From: Sphaerochaeta globosa str. Buddy | GTDB lineage: Bacteria; Spirochaetota; Spirochaetia; Sphaerochaetales; Sphaerochaetaceae | Assembly (NCBI RefSeq): GCF_000190435.1 | Contig: NC_015152.1 | Location: 1,618,458 to 1,682,457, forward strand | Direction of reading: 5' to 3' | DNA length: 64,000 bases | In this document: positions 34,063 through 43,513 of the stretch, in pieces | Layout of the letters: each line of letters opens with the position of its first letter | Numbering within the stretch: position 1 is the first letter of the stretch | Made by a program: the position numbers and the translations under genes | Notes under the pieces: model-generated | The model's database searches: none | What the model saw: the letters and a program-made list of their open reading frames with translations, nothing else | What the model was told of the DNA's origin: nothing

Positions 34063-35085
34063 ATGCAGGACAATACGCTTGATCTCCGACCTAAACTGCT
34101 GAAGAAACTGCACCCCTTCATGCTGGGTATCGTGCTCATCGCTTTGCTTGCAGTACTGGCTCCTGTCTCGTATCATAACCCTGACAAGAAAGCCTACACC
34201 CTTCTTCTGGCGTTTCTCTTCATCCTGTTGCTTGTCTCCCTGTTTGTATTACGCAAGGGGTACTACCTGTTCAGTGCCTTTTTAATTGTAGCAGTTGCCT
34301 TTATCGGTACCTGGGCTTCCTTCCTGATTAACAGCAGGGCAGTCCTTTGCGATTTTTTCCCGCTGGTTTACATAACCGGCTCAATCATTCTATCCAGCCT
34401 CTTTCTTCCCATTGCGGCCACGTTTGCCGTTATTGCCTCTCACGCAGTACTTTTGGTACTTGTCGTGCTGAAAACCCCAATCCTTCAGACACAGAACTGG
34501 CCGAGTTTTTTCATATTCATTCTCTTTGTTTCCTTACTGAGCACGATCGCTAACCACCTTATCAAGACACAGATCAACCAGTTGCAGGAAAGTTCCATCC
34601 GCGACCACCTTACCGGCCTGTTCAACCGACGGTACTTCGAGGAAACCCTGAAAAACAAGCTGAAGCGGGTACAATCGGTAAATTACTCATTGGGCATTCT
34701 CCTGCTCGACGTGGATTACTTCAAGCGTTTCAACGACACCTACGGCCATGACGCCGGCGATGCCGTACTCATAGAACTTTCCAATATAATGCTTCATCAC
34801 TTCGACATCTCCATCAGTATTTGCCGCTATGGCGGTGATGAGTTTGCAATCCTCCTACCCAAAACGCAGAAAGAGGAACTCATGCTTCTTGCAGAGACCT
34901 TGGTTAAGAAGGTACGCAACCATGTGGTGATGTACAAGGGCAAATCGCTTGGAAGCATGACCATCTCCTGCGGTTGTGCAATCTATAACCATACCACAGA
35001 GGATATTACTGAGTTCATCAAGCGAGCAGACCAAGCCCTCTATCAGGCAAAAGAGAAGGGAAAAGACCAAGTATCTGGTTACTAG
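34063..35085 (+). CDS. Membrane GGDEF protein (diguanylate cyclase)
   Basis: About 340 residues: five to six membrane segments (near 20-175), then a GGDEF domain beginning IRDHLTGLFNRRYFEETL with the intact active site CRYGGDEFAILL. It should synthesise c-di-GMP. The N-terminal membrane part is of no recognised sensor type. GAGGA lies before ATG 34063. Divergent from catalase across about 180 bases. Confidence 0.9.
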   Translation: MQDNTLDLRPKLLKKLHPFMLGIVLIALLAVLAPVSYHNPDKKAYTLLLAFLFILLLVSLFVLRKGYYLFSAFLIVAVAFIGTWASFLINSRAVLCDFFPLVYITGSIILSSLFLPIAATFAVIASHAVLLVLVVLKTPILQTQNWPSFFIFILFVSLLSTIANHLIKTQINQLQESSIRDHLTGLFNRRYFEETLKNKLKRVQSVNYSLGILLLDVDYFKRFNDTYGHDAGDAVLIELSNIMLHHFDISISICRYGGDEFAILLPKTQKEELMLLAETLVKKVRNHVVMYKGKSLGSMTISCGCAIYNHTTEDITEFIKRADQALYQAKEKGKDQVSGY

Positions 35086-35114
35086 TTCCTCTTGATTACT
35101 TAACATATATATAG

Positions 35115-35120
35115 TATATC
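35115..35120 (+). promoter_or_regulatory. Possible -10 box six bases before the DUF72 start
   Basis: TATATC, then six bases, then ATG 35127. TAGTAT three bases earlier is an alternative -10. No Shine-Dalgarno is present. Confidence 0.35.
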
Positions 35121-35126
35121 TGAAGT

Positions 35127-35954
35127 ATGAGTACGATTCTGATAGGAACTTCAGGCTACAGCTATACCGAGTGGGTAGGCCCCGTGTATCCCAAGGGCAC
35201 CAAGAGTGAGGAGTTTCTCAGCTGCTATGCACAGCTATTTCCTACTGTGGAGCTGAACTTCAGCTACTACCGCATGCCCGAAGCCGCCCAACTTGCCTTG
35301 ATGCACCAAGGGGCTCCCTCTCTCAGGTTTTCCATCAAGGCCCATCAAAGTCTCACCCATGTCATCGATTCCCAACAGTGGAAAGAGATGGCAAGTTTGT
35401 TCCGCCGTTCTTTGGAGCCGTTGCTTACAAGCAATGTCCTGGACGCTGTACTCTTGCAGTTCCCTTCCTCCTTCCATTATGAAATCGATCAGAGAAAATA
35501 TTTGGACTCGTTACTCAGAGTCCTTTCTCCCCTACCCTTGGCGGTGGAATTTCGTAACAGCCAGTGGTACAACAACCGCACCCTGGATTCCCTACGCGAG
35601 AGGCAGGTCTCGTTTGTCTCTCTCGACCTTCCCCAAATCCAGGGTAATCCCCCGGTTATGGATGTCCCCACCTCATCGCTTGCCTACCTACGCCTGCATG
35701 GGAGAAACAAGGAGACCTGGTGGGGTTCCGATGCAGCAAGCAGATATGACTACCTGTACAGTGACAGTGAGTTGAAAGCCGTGCTGGAGCGGGTGCTCTC
35801 ACTGACGGTAGGAGCCAACAAAATCCTGGTGTACTTCAACAACCATCGCAGGGGACAGGCGGTTGCCAATGCCAAACGGCTCAGGGAACTGCTTGGTGCA
35901 AGCGGAGGTGAGGCATGCATGAGCGCGAAGCAAGCATTGTCCACATCAACATAA
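35127..35954 (+). CDS. DUF72 (YecE-like) protein, first gene of the mutasome-like cassette
   Basis: 275 residues. ILIGTSGYSYTEWVGPVYP, LAVEFRNSQWY and YLRLHGRN are DUF72 hallmarks. The fold resembles TIM-barrel enzymes, and the function is unknown. It overlaps the ImuB-like gene by 40 bases, so it is tied to the polymerase genes that follow. Its place at the head of the cassette, where other bacteria often have imuA, suggests a role in DNA damage tolerance. Confidence 0.87.
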   Translation: MSTILIGTSGYSYTEWVGPVYPKGTKSEEFLSCYAQLFPTVELNFSYYRMPEAAQLALMHQGAPSLRFSIKAHQSLTHVIDSQQWKEMASLFRRSLEPLLTSNVLDAVLLQFPSSFHYEIDQRKYLDSLLRVLSPLPLAVEFRNSQWYNNRTLDSLRERQVSFVSLDLPQIQGNPPVMDVPTSSLAYLRLHGRNKETWWGSDAASRYDYLYSDSELKAVLERVLSLTVGANKILVYFNNHRRGQAVANAKRLRELLGASGGEACMSAKQALSTST

Positions 35955-37093
35955 CCGACTTTGCAGCAGCGGTTGCGATTGCAAAGCAGCCGCGTCTTGC
36001 AAGCCGCCCGTTTGCGATCGCCCTTGAGGGTTCTGCAAGGCGGGTGATCATCACAGCTTCCCGCAAGGCTTGGGAAGAGGGAATCCGTGTCGGCATGCCG
36101 GTCAGTACAGCCCAACGCATGCTCCCCTCTTTGGAAGTGTTGCCTCCCGACCTCCAATCTGCGGCCAAGGCAGACAGTGCCATAGCCTCGCTGGTAGCAT
36201 CCTATTCACCTGATATCCAATGTGACAGGGGCGGGCATGTCTACCTCGATATGAAGGGAACGGGCCGCCTTTTCGGTCCGGTGGTGGACAGTGCCCTGCG
36301 TATCCGCAAAGAAATCCGCGAACAGCTTGGTCTTGAAGGAGCCGTTGCTGTTGCCTCCAACAAGCTGGTGGCAAAAATCGGAACCAGGGCGATAAGACCC
36401 TGCGGCCTTGCCCAAATCAGAGAGGGCGAGGAAGCTTCCTTTTTGGCCAGTCAGGATGTCAGTCTTCTGTCGGGGGTGGGAAATGCCATCGGGAGAATCC
36501 TGTCGGTTGCAGGTATCACCCAAATTGGGCAGATAGCCGCTTTGGACGACAATCAGGTCATCGCTTTCTTGGGCAGACGGGGCCTTGCACTGCGGGATGC
36601 CGCCCGGGGACTAGACACCTCTTCGCTGCAAAAAGGGGCGATGAACAAGCGCTGTTTCACCAGAAAGGTCAATTTTGCAGAGCCAATTCTCAATCTTGAG
36701 GAACTCAAGGCTGCCCTTGTCGCCTCAGCCGAGGATGCAGCCTTGCAGATGCGGCAAGAAGCCATGGGTTGCCAAGCAGTCCAGGTTATTCTTTTCTGGA
36801 GCGACGGACGAACAAGTGAGGCCACCAAACGTACCAAGGGCCAGTGGCTGTACGACCATGAGATCGAGAGCGAGCTCTTCGGCGCTGCACTACAGGCGCT
36901 GGGACGCAGAGTCAGGCTTTTGGCCTTCACCATCAAGCTCTTCGACATAAGCCCTGCACTAAAGCAGACCGATTTGTTCATACCCGAGATTTTGCACAAG
37001 AGAGAATCACTGCAACACACAATCGACGAGGTACGCCAGAAGTTCGGACCGGGCATCCTCACCCATGCAACGGCGCTGTATCATGGAAACTAG
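35915..37093 (+). CDS. ImuB-like Y-family polymerase homologue, catalytically dead
   Basis: 392 residues with Y-family architecture. All three catalytic acids are replaced: where active enzymes have HIDMDAFF the protein has HINITDF (Asn12, Thr14), and where they have IDEAYLD it has GGHVYLD (Gly107, His108). This matches ImuB, a non-catalytic scaffold of the ImuB-DnaE2 mutasome. QTDLF (351-355) is a canonical beta-clamp binding pentapeptide. GGAGG lies six bases before the ATG. It overlaps the dnaE2-like gene by 11 bases. Confidence 0.85.
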   Translation: MHEREASIVHINITDFAAAVAIAKQPRLASRPFAIALEGSARRVIITASRKAWEEGIRVGMPVSTAQRMLPSLEVLPPDLQSAAKADSAIASLVASYSPDIQCDRGGHVYLDMKGTGRLFGPVVDSALRIRKEIREQLGLEGAVAVASNKLVAKIGTRAIRPCGLAQIREGEEASFLASQDVSLLSGVGNAIGRILSVAGITQIGQIAALDDNQVIAFLGRRGLALRDAARGLDTSSLQKGAMNKRCFTRKVNFAEPILNLEELKAALVASAEDAALQMRQEAMGCQAVQVILFWSDGRTSEATKRTKGQWLYDHEIESELFGAALQALGRRVRLLAFTIKLFDISPALKQTDLFIPEILHKRESLQHTIDEVRQKFGPGILTHATALYHGN

Positions 37094-39995
37094 ACTCGCC
37101 TTGACTACCAGCTATTCCCTGCTCTGGGGCACCATGCAGCCGAATAGGCTTTTCGACCAACTCAAGCAGTGGAATGTAGGCAAAGTAGCCATCACCGACC
37201 GGGACAGCCTGTGCGGCTATCCGGCATGTAGGGAAGAAGCACAACGATGCAACATAGAGTTAATCTGTGCTGCCTGCCTGACACAGGGAAGCGACACCCT
37301 CTACGCCTTTGTGCAAAGCCAGAAGGGGTATGAGAAACTCTGCCTGCTGCTTACCCAGCGGGCACAAGACCCTTCTTTTTCGTACCTTCCTTCCCTGCTC
37401 AGAGAAAGCGACGGCCTAGTTCTTGCCACCACCAGTGCTGTTCTGCTCCATGCCTTTGCCCAAAAGAACCTGTTGGTGTATGCAGCCATAACCCCTTCCT
37501 GTCTCAAAGCCGTGCAGACTGCACGCCACCTTGCGCTTCCCCTTCTTGCCTGCGACGATGCACTCTTGTTGGAAAAAGAGGACAAGGAAGTCCATCGCAT
37601 CCTGCGTTGCATGGATTTGCACAAGACCGTGGGATCACTGCAGGAAGAGGATTGTGCAGCACAATGCAATGTCCTGCTCGATCCTGATCAATGGAATCAG
37701 GCTTTTTCCTGCTGGCCTGAGGCGGTGGATAACACAAACCTCCTTCAAGCGTACGACCCCTTCCCCTCTTCTCTCATTTTCCCCGAGTATCCGGTTGAGG
37801 ATGCGGCAAAGGAGCTGGAAGCACGAGTCCTGAAAGGGGCGGAAGTACGGTATGGGGAAGTAAACGACGCCATTATGGAGCGTATCACCTATGAGCTTGC
37901 CATCATCAGGGACAAGGGGTTTGCTCCCTACTTTTTGGTCATGCACGATATTGTACAAATGAGCAGCCGCACCTGTGGTCGCGGTTCGGGTGCCGCCTCC
38001 ATCGTTTCCTACTGCCTGTTCATTACCAATGTAGACCCTCTGGCCTACCACCTCTACTTTGAACGTTTTCTCTCCCCTTCCCGCCTCGACCCCCCGGATA
38101 TCGATGTCGATTTTGCCTGGGATGAGCGCGATGGTGTCTTTGCAGCGGTATTCGAACGCTTTGGGATTGACCACTGTGCACGGGTGGCCAATCACAACTG
38201 CTTCAGGCTGCGCGGGGCTGTCAGGGAAACCGGCCGTTGCTACGGTCTCAGTGACACACAAATCACCGAGGCCGAGAAGAAGCTGTTCATCAGCGGACAA
38301 AAAGACCTCGACGACCCCTTGTGGCAGACTATCTGCCGTATAGCAACAAAGCTTGAAGGCTTACCCAAGGAAATATCCATGCATTGCGGAGGATTGGTCA
38401 TCACACCTAAACCCGTACACTGTTATGCACCGCTGAGGCTCAGCAGTGATGGGTATCCCTTGCTTGCCTGGGAGAAGGAAGGAACCGAAATGGCAGGGTT
38501 TGTCAAAATCGACCTGCTGGGAAACCGCTCCCTTGCCGTCATCCGCGACACCCTGGAAAATCTTAAGGAAGAGGAACTCTCTATTGACCAGCGGCTGTGG
38601 CATCCCACTGAGGATGGGCCTACTATCGCAGCCCTAGAAAAAGGGGACTCGATGGGAGTTTTTTACATTGAATCGCCTGCGATGCGGCAGCTGCAGAAAA
38701 AGACCGGCCGTGGTGATTTCGAACATATTGTCATCCACTCCTCAATCATCCGTCCTGCGGCGAACAAGTTCATTGCCGAGTATGTTGAGCGCCTCAGGGG
38801 AAAAAAGTGGGAACCACTGCATCCAAGGCTCAGCTATATTCTGGATGAGACATACGGCATTCTCTGCTACCAGGAGGACGTATCCAAGACAGCAGTGGCC
38901 CTTGCCGGCTTCAATGAAGCCGATGCGGACAAACTGCGCAAAGTCATCGCCAAGAAAGCCGGCGGGGAGAAACTGCGTGTCTACCGCAAGCAGTTCTTCG
39001 ACGGCTGCAAGGCCAATGCCGTGAGTGAGCAAACAACCCAACAGATCTGGGAAATGATGCTCAGCTTCGACGGCTACTCTTTTTGCAAACCTCACTCAGC
39101 CTCCTATGCCATGGTCTCCTTTCAGAGTGCTTACCTCAGGGTTCACCACCCTTCCCATTTCATGGCCGCCGTTTTGTCCAACCAAGGCGGGTACTACCGT
39201 AGTCAAGCATATATAAGCGAGGCACGGAGAATGGGAATCAACGTTGAGGGACCCGATATCAATACGAGCAGGATCTGCTACCATGCCCAAGGTAACACCC
39301 TGTTCATCGGCCTGATGGCAATCGCAAACCTGAAGGAGCAGACTCGAATGCAGATACTGGCAGAAAGACGGAAAGGAGGATTGTTCTTTGACCTCAAGGA
39401 CGCTTCCACCCGATTGGACTTGTGCCGTGAGGATTGGGTATCCTTGGTGGAAAGTGGATGCTGCGACAGCCTTGGCCGTCAGTACCGGCGCAGTGAACAA
39501 TTGAGAATTTTGCTTACCAATGCAGAGCGAACGACACGTTCCGATCAGTTGGAGCTCTTTGCCCCTGAGAAACACATTCCTGGGCAAACACGCTCACTGG
39601 TACAGGTCAAACATACCGAGGACGAACTGCACCGAGAGTTTTCCGCTCTTGGTTTTTTGCGCTCCTACCACCCACTACTGCTTTGGTCGTCGTACCTGCA
39701 AGGTCTCAAACGTGTCAGGGCATCGGAACTGAGTCAGTATGTCGGACGCTATGTGAATCTAATCGGGTATCAGATCACCCAAAAACAGGTTATGACCAAA
39801 ACAGGAGAGAGCATGAGCTTTGTTTCCTTCGAGGATGAGACAGCGTTGTATGAAACGGTTCTCTTTCCCGACCTCTATCAACGCTTCTACCCCTTGCTTT
39901 CATCGCTGTGGCCTTTGGTGGTTTTTGGGTTAGTTCAGGACGACCAAGGCGCCTTGATCGTGGAAGTCCAGCACCTCAAGAAAGTTGGGAGTTGA
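37083..39995 (+). CDS. dnaE2: DnaE2-like error-prone DNA polymerase III alpha
   Basis: About 970 residues, C-family polymerase. Catalytic Asps are intact: PDIDVDF (Asp341, Asp343) and VKIDLLG (Asp477). GRGSGAASIVSY and KPHSASYAMVSFQSAYL are also typical. The PHP domain is degenerate, with no His-x-His at the N-terminus (LALTTSYSLLWG). A clamp motif QLELF is at 822-826 and an OB-fold region at the C-terminus. Its length and pairing with the ImuB-like protein mark it as the translesion DnaE2 form, not the replicative enzyme. The last 20 bases overlap the convergent photolyase. Confidence 0.87.
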   Translation: METRLALTTSYSLLWGTMQPNRLFDQLKQWNVGKVAITDRDSLCGYPACREEAQRCNIELICAACLTQGSDTLYAFVQSQKGYEKLCLLLTQRAQDPSFSYLPSLLRESDGLVLATTSAVLLHAFAQKNLLVYAAITPSCLKAVQTARHLALPLLACDDALLLEKEDKEVHRILRCMDLHKTVGSLQEEDCAAQCNVLLDPDQWNQAFSCWPEAVDNTNLLQAYDPFPSSLIFPEYPVEDAAKELEARVLKGAEVRYGEVNDAIMERITYELAIIRDKGFAPYFLVMHDIVQMSSRTCGRGSGAASIVSYCLFITNVDPLAYHLYFERFLSPSRLDPPDIDVDFAWDERDGVFAAVFERFGIDHCARVANHNCFRLRGAVRETGRCYGLSDTQITEAEKKLFISGQKDLDDPLWQTICRIATKLEGLPKEISMHCGGLVITPKPVHCYAPLRLSSDGYPLLAWEKEGTEMAGFVKIDLLGNRSLAVIRDTLENLKEEELSIDQRLWHPTEDGPTIAALEKGDSMGVFYIESPAMRQLQKKTGRGDFEHIVIHSSIIRPAANKFIAEYVERLRGKKWEPLHPRLSYILDETYGILCYQEDVSKTAVALAGFNEADADKLRKVIAKKAGGEKLRVYRKQFFDGCKANAVSEQTTQQIWEMMLSFDGYSFCKPHSASYAMVSFQSAYLRVHHPSHFMAAVLSNQGGYYRSQAYISEARRMGINVEGPDINTSRICYHAQGNTLFIGLMAIANLKEQTRMQILAERRKGGLFFDLKDASTRLDLCREDWVSLVESGCCDSLGRQYRRSEQLRILLTNAERTTRSDQLELFAPEKHIPGQTRSLVQVKHTEDELHREFSALGFLRSYHPLLLWSSYLQGLKRVRASELSQYVGRYVNLIGYQITQKQVMTKTGESMSFVSFEDETALYETVLFPDLYQRFYPLLSSLWPLVVFGLVQDDQGALIVEVQHLKKVGS

Positions 39996-41355
39996 GTCCT
40001 ATTTCCTTTTCGATGCGTGCAAGATAGCCACTCATGTTGAACTTTCGTTCCAAGCCCTTGTCGTTCATGTAGCGGATATTGCCGAAGATCGGGCGTTCAG
40101 CCCATGGCCGGTCATGCTTGCCGAAGCACCAGGCGACTCCTGCATAACCATTGGGATCGCGTCCGTCCATCTGATAGGTGTTGTTCAGAGCCAAGGCACG
40201 CATGAAGGCTTCCTTGGGGGAAGGGCTCCATTCAAGAATTTTCTTTCCCCAGTACATACGCAGATAATTGTGCATGGTACCCAGTTCAGTGAGTTCCTTC
40301 TGGGCTGCATTCCAATACGGGTCGTGTGTTTGAGCCTGTTCCAGTTCTGCGAAGGAATACAGAATTGGGCGTCTGTCCTGTTCGTGGAAGGCAAGGCTCT
40401 TCTGTGCCCAGGAGGGCAACCCCTCATAGGCATCATACAGGGGATTGAACCAAACAAAGTTATAGGCGAGTTCCCGCCTCACAATGAGTTCCTCCAAAAA
40501 GACGGGGACGTCCTCAACCTCGATTTCCCTCACAGCGTGGTAGATATCGATTGCGCTTATCTGTCCAAAGTGCAGATAGGGGCTGAGACCGGAACTGAAT
40601 TGCTGTGAAGGATCATTACGGTGTATTGCGTAACCACTCAGTTTTGACTCAATGAACTGGGAAAGTTTTTGATGGGCTTGGATTTCTCCCCCGACCAAGT
40701 GAGGACATACACCGCCCATCTTGCCTAAAGCAAGTGCTTTCAACACCATGGCGGTGTCACCAAGGTTGACACAGGCGAACAGGGGTTCCTCAGACAGTCC
40801 ATCCACCAGAGGCTTTTGGATTGCAACAATCTGGGCGAAGTATGCGATCATGCTCTCAATCTTGCGCCTGAGCGTTGCAGCCGAATATTCCTCTTTGTCC
40901 GAAACAGCTTCAAGAGGGACTATTACATTGGTCTCGACTTCATAGAAAGGACAGGAAACAAACGAAGCAACTTGTTTGCGCCACTGCCGCTCGACTCTGG
41001 TATAGGCCCGGTCGGTCACCAATACACTGATAAAGGGTACGAGTTTAGCAAGGCCTGGTATGATTCCATCACCATGCACCCAAAGGGGAATGCCCAGCAA
41101 ACGCAGTTGCTGCTGTACTTCAGCAAGTCCTTCAAGCATGAACCGATAGTGCCGCTCTTGTGCACCGGCAAAGCTTCGTTCCAACCCGAAAAAGACTACC
41201 AGGGGTTTGCCCAATGCATTGGCTTGCTCGATTGCGAATGCAAGTGCTTCGTTCTGCCTTACGCGCTGGGCGGCTTGCATCCAGTACACGACAAAAGAGC
41301 CAGCTTTATTGACCGGCATAGAAGACAACAAGGTAATTCTTTGGGACTCGATCAT
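39976..41355 (-). CDS. phr: Class II CPD photolyase
   Basis: 459 residues. MHNYLRMYWGKKILEW and NNTYQMDGRDPNGYAGVAW in the C-terminal FAD domain are diagnostic of class II photolyases. It splits UV-induced cyclobutane dimers using light and FADH-. It faces the dnaE2-like gene, making a DNA-damage block. The start ATG is six bases after TGGTATGCT (extended -10) with no Shine-Dalgarno. A start 12 codons further in (MPVNKAGS) is possible. Confidence 0.93.
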   Translation of the reverse strand: MIESQRITLLSSMPVNKAGSFVVYWMQAAQRVRQNEALAFAIEQANALGKPLVVFFGLERSFAGAQERHYRFMLEGLAEVQQQLRLLGIPLWVHGDGIIPGLAKLVPFISVLVTDRAYTRVERQWRKQVASFVSCPFYEVETNVIVPLEAVSDKEEYSAATLRRKIESMIAYFAQIVAIQKPLVDGLSEEPLFACVNLGDTAMVLKALALGKMGGVCPHLVGGEIQAHQKLSQFIESKLSGYAIHRNDPSQQFSSGLSPYLHFGQISAIDIYHAVREIEVEDVPVFLEELIVRRELAYNFVWFNPLYDAYEGLPSWAQKSLAFHEQDRRPILYSFAELEQAQTHDPYWNAAQKELTELGTMHNYLRMYWGKKILEWSPSPKEAFMRALALNNTYQMDGRDPNGYAGVAWCFGKHDRPWAERPIFGNIRYMNDKGLERKFNMSGYLARIEKEIGLNSQLS

Positions 41356-41361
41356 ACCAAG

Positions 41362-41370
41362 AGCATACCA
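41362..41370 (-). promoter_or_regulatory. Extended -10 six bases before the photolyase start
   Basis: TGGTATGCT on the minus strand, then six bases, then ATG 41355. Leaderless start likely. Confidence 0.5.
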
Positions 41371-41390
41371 CGGATTATTGCAGAAAACAG

Positions 41391-41768
41391 CTACAAGGAG
41401 TGTTCAAGATAGGAAAGTATGGCTTCTTCGTCTCCAAGCGAGTCGTAATCACCGATAAGCTGACCTTCGTAGTGATAGAGCACTCCCAGCTCTTCATTAC
41501 GAGCAAGCACTTGCAGTAAGGTAGACTCAGGATGACGCTGCAAAAAGGTTGCGAAGGCTCGAATCCGCTCTTTTGCAAACATGGGTGTATCACAAGGGAA
41601 ATCGGGGCATTGCCAACAACCGGAAAAGCCCTGTTCCTTGCAACAGGTATAGTGCTTGCACCAATCATTGCCGGTACATCCATCATTTCTACAGCCAGGG
41701 CATGATGCATTCTCACTGCACAGGCAGCATGCAAGGCCGCAATAGGCAAATCCTTTTTCATGTTCCAT
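41391..41768 (-). CDS. DUF3795 cysteine-rich protein
   Basis: 125 residues with twelve cysteines in the first 60: CGLACCLC, CPGCRNDGC, CKHYTCC and CWQCPDFPC. This is the DUF3795 pattern, probably binding zinc or iron-sulfur. The function is unknown. The start codon lies seven bases after TATCTT with no Shine-Dalgarno. The 34-base gap to the FAD oxidoreductase gene holds this promoter. Confidence 0.75.
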   Translation of the reverse strand: MEHEKGFAYCGLACCLCSENASCPGCRNDGCTGNDWCKHYTCCKEQGFSGCWQCPDFPCDTPMFAKERIRAFATFLQRHPESTLLQVLARNEELGVLYHYEGQLIGDYDSLGDEEAILSYLEHSL

Positions 41769-41775
41769 AAGGCCA

Positions 41776-41781
41776 AAGATA
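41776..41781 (-). promoter_or_regulatory. -10 box seven bases before the DUF3795 start
   Basis: TATCTT on the minus strand, then seven bases, then ATG 41768. Possible leaderless start. Confidence 0.35.
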
Positions 41782-41801
41782 CACCCACAAGCGCAATCGT
41801 G

Positions 41802-43376
41802 CTAGAGTCGCCCTCTTTTTGCTGCTTTAATAGCCTGCTCTGCTGCAAGCTTTCCTGTCATAATGGAAATTGGCAAACCCGAGGGGCTGAACGTCCATTG
41901 GCCTGCTTGCAGAACATGCTCAATTTCAGTATGTACTGATTTGGTTATCCGCTTCAGTGAATGAACCACAGGCACCTCACCTTCGGTGAAGGCCCATCCG
42001 GTTATGGCTCCCTCGCTGTTCGCCGTCAATCGGGATAATGTGAGCGGAGTTGCGCTGAATTCCTCCAGCACATGGTCGGATAGGCAGGGATACATTCCGC
42101 TATGCAAGACTGTACGCATGCAATCTTGCATGAAGAGTTTGGCCTCTTCATACCAGCCATCCTTTTCAATTTTTGAAAACAGTTGATAGGAGGCAAGGGT
42201 ACTTACTATCAAGGCTGTTTTACCTTCGGGGGCAAGCGAACTATCGCGCAGCACCGGAATCGAAATTTCGTAGGTGGTGGCAGCACAATAGGCCTGCAAA
42301 TACTGCTTAATCATCGCCTTGTCATGACAGGTTTCCTCCAAGGCTGTTTGGTCTACGGTGCTTTGTCCAACCATCGAGGGAGTATAAAAGAGATGCGGTG
42401 TTGAAAGTGCACTGAAGTAAGTGGGAGGAAGGTCTACAGCTATGTAATAGGTAAAAATCGAATCCCCACCATGCTTTGTTTCCAACGTTTGTTTGTGTCT
42501 GTTTGCCTTAAGAGAAAGCTGTTTTTCATCCACACTGCGATACAGCGCCTTCAAGTTAGCAGCCCAAATGAGTGTACCATAGCTGATGTCCTCAAGAAGC
42601 CTGCGATTTTCTGCATCAAATGAGGTGACTTGGCAATTGAGCCTAATGTCAACATTATGATGCTGCAAGTAGGTATGCAAAGCTTCTGTCAGCTTTCCGG
42701 TACCGCCCATTGGATATTGGTATTCACAGTATAGGCCAAAATAGCTCAGGGCGAAGAAGGTGGGTGTATCGGCAAAGAAGTGCTGGCTGATGATGTCGAT
42801 CAGAACCTGATTCTTGGTGAACTTGCCTAAATAGGAAACAACCGGTTCATTCAATTTCCCGATTTTCCCGATGGTTCTTAGATATTTGAACAGCCAGGGC
42901 AACAGAGTCTTCCTTACATAGCCAAGGTCCTGATAATTGTCCAAAAACAGCGGGTTGTCGATACCGTAGAGTACGTCCATATAGGTTGTGATTTTCCTGA
43001 TTTCAGCCATGATCAGGGCAATATCACCCACATTCTCTGGAAATAGTTCTTCAAGCATCCGTTGGTACACATCCAGACTTGCCGTGTCTTGTACTGCTAC
43101 TTTTTTCTCAGCTAGTGCGAGGGTGACCAGACTGCGGACCCAGGAGAGTTCAATGCCCAATTGTTTGAGCATGGGAAATACAATGCCTGAATTCTCAATG
43201 GCACGGATACCTTGGTCATAAACAAAGCCGTTTCTGCTAAAGGAATGGACAAGCCCGCCTATGCGGTCCTGCTTTTCGCACAGTAATACGGAAAGTCCTG
43301 CACGAGCACAATAAGCGGCTGCAGTAAGACCTGCAATGCCACCTCCTACCACCACTACATCATATGCCTTCTTCAT
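41802..43376 (-). CDS. FAD-dependent oxidoreductase, phytoene desaturase-like
   Basis: About 524 residues. The FAD-binding motif VVVVGGGIAGLTAAAYCARAG lies at residues 7-27, followed by ASLDVYQ-type linkers, and the C-terminal segment WTFSPSGLPISIMTGKLAAEQA is typical of the CrtI/carotenoid isomerase-like class. No carotenoid genes are nearby, so the substrate is unknown. ATG 43376 puts the Rossmann motif at the usual distance from the start. Confidence 0.8.
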   Translation of the reverse strand: MKKAYDVVVVGGGIAGLTAAAYCARAGLSVLLCEKQDRIGGLVHSFSRNGFVYDQGIRAIENSGIVFPMLKQLGIELSWVRSLVTLALAEKKVAVQDTASLDVYQRMLEELFPENVGDIALIMAEIRKITTYMDVLYGIDNPLFLDNYQDLGYVRKTLLPWLFKYLRTIGKIGKLNEPVVSYLGKFTKNQVLIDIISQHFFADTPTFFALSYFGLYCEYQYPMGGTGKLTEALHTYLQHHNVDIRLNCQVTSFDAENRRLLEDISYGTLIWAANLKALYRSVDEKQLSLKANRHKQTLETKHGGDSIFTYYIAVDLPPTYFSALSTPHLFYTPSMVGQSTVDQTALEETCHDKAMIKQYLQAYCAATTYEISIPVLRDSSLAPEGKTALIVSTLASYQLFSKIEKDGWYEEAKLFMQDCMRTVLHSGMYPCLSDHVLEEFSATPLTLSRLTANSEGAITGWAFTEGEVPVVHSLKRITKSVHTEIEHVLQAGQWTFSPSGLPISIMTGKLAAEQAIKAAKRGRL

Positions 43377-43513
43377 ACCTTTCTTCCCTATCGAACATTC
43401 AAGAAGACTCTTCTTCAGGAAACCTACGAGCCACACCCCAGGTTACCTGCTTTTCAATACTTTATCATGGGATTACAAAAACTTGATAATGAATTCGTGC
43501 AGCTACATGACCA

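Noticed and set aside
37083-39995. Replicative DnaE or intein in the large polymerase
   Set aside because: The protein is about 970 residues with no insertion, a degenerate PHP domain, and pairing with an ImuB-like protein. This fits DnaE2, not the replicative enzyme.
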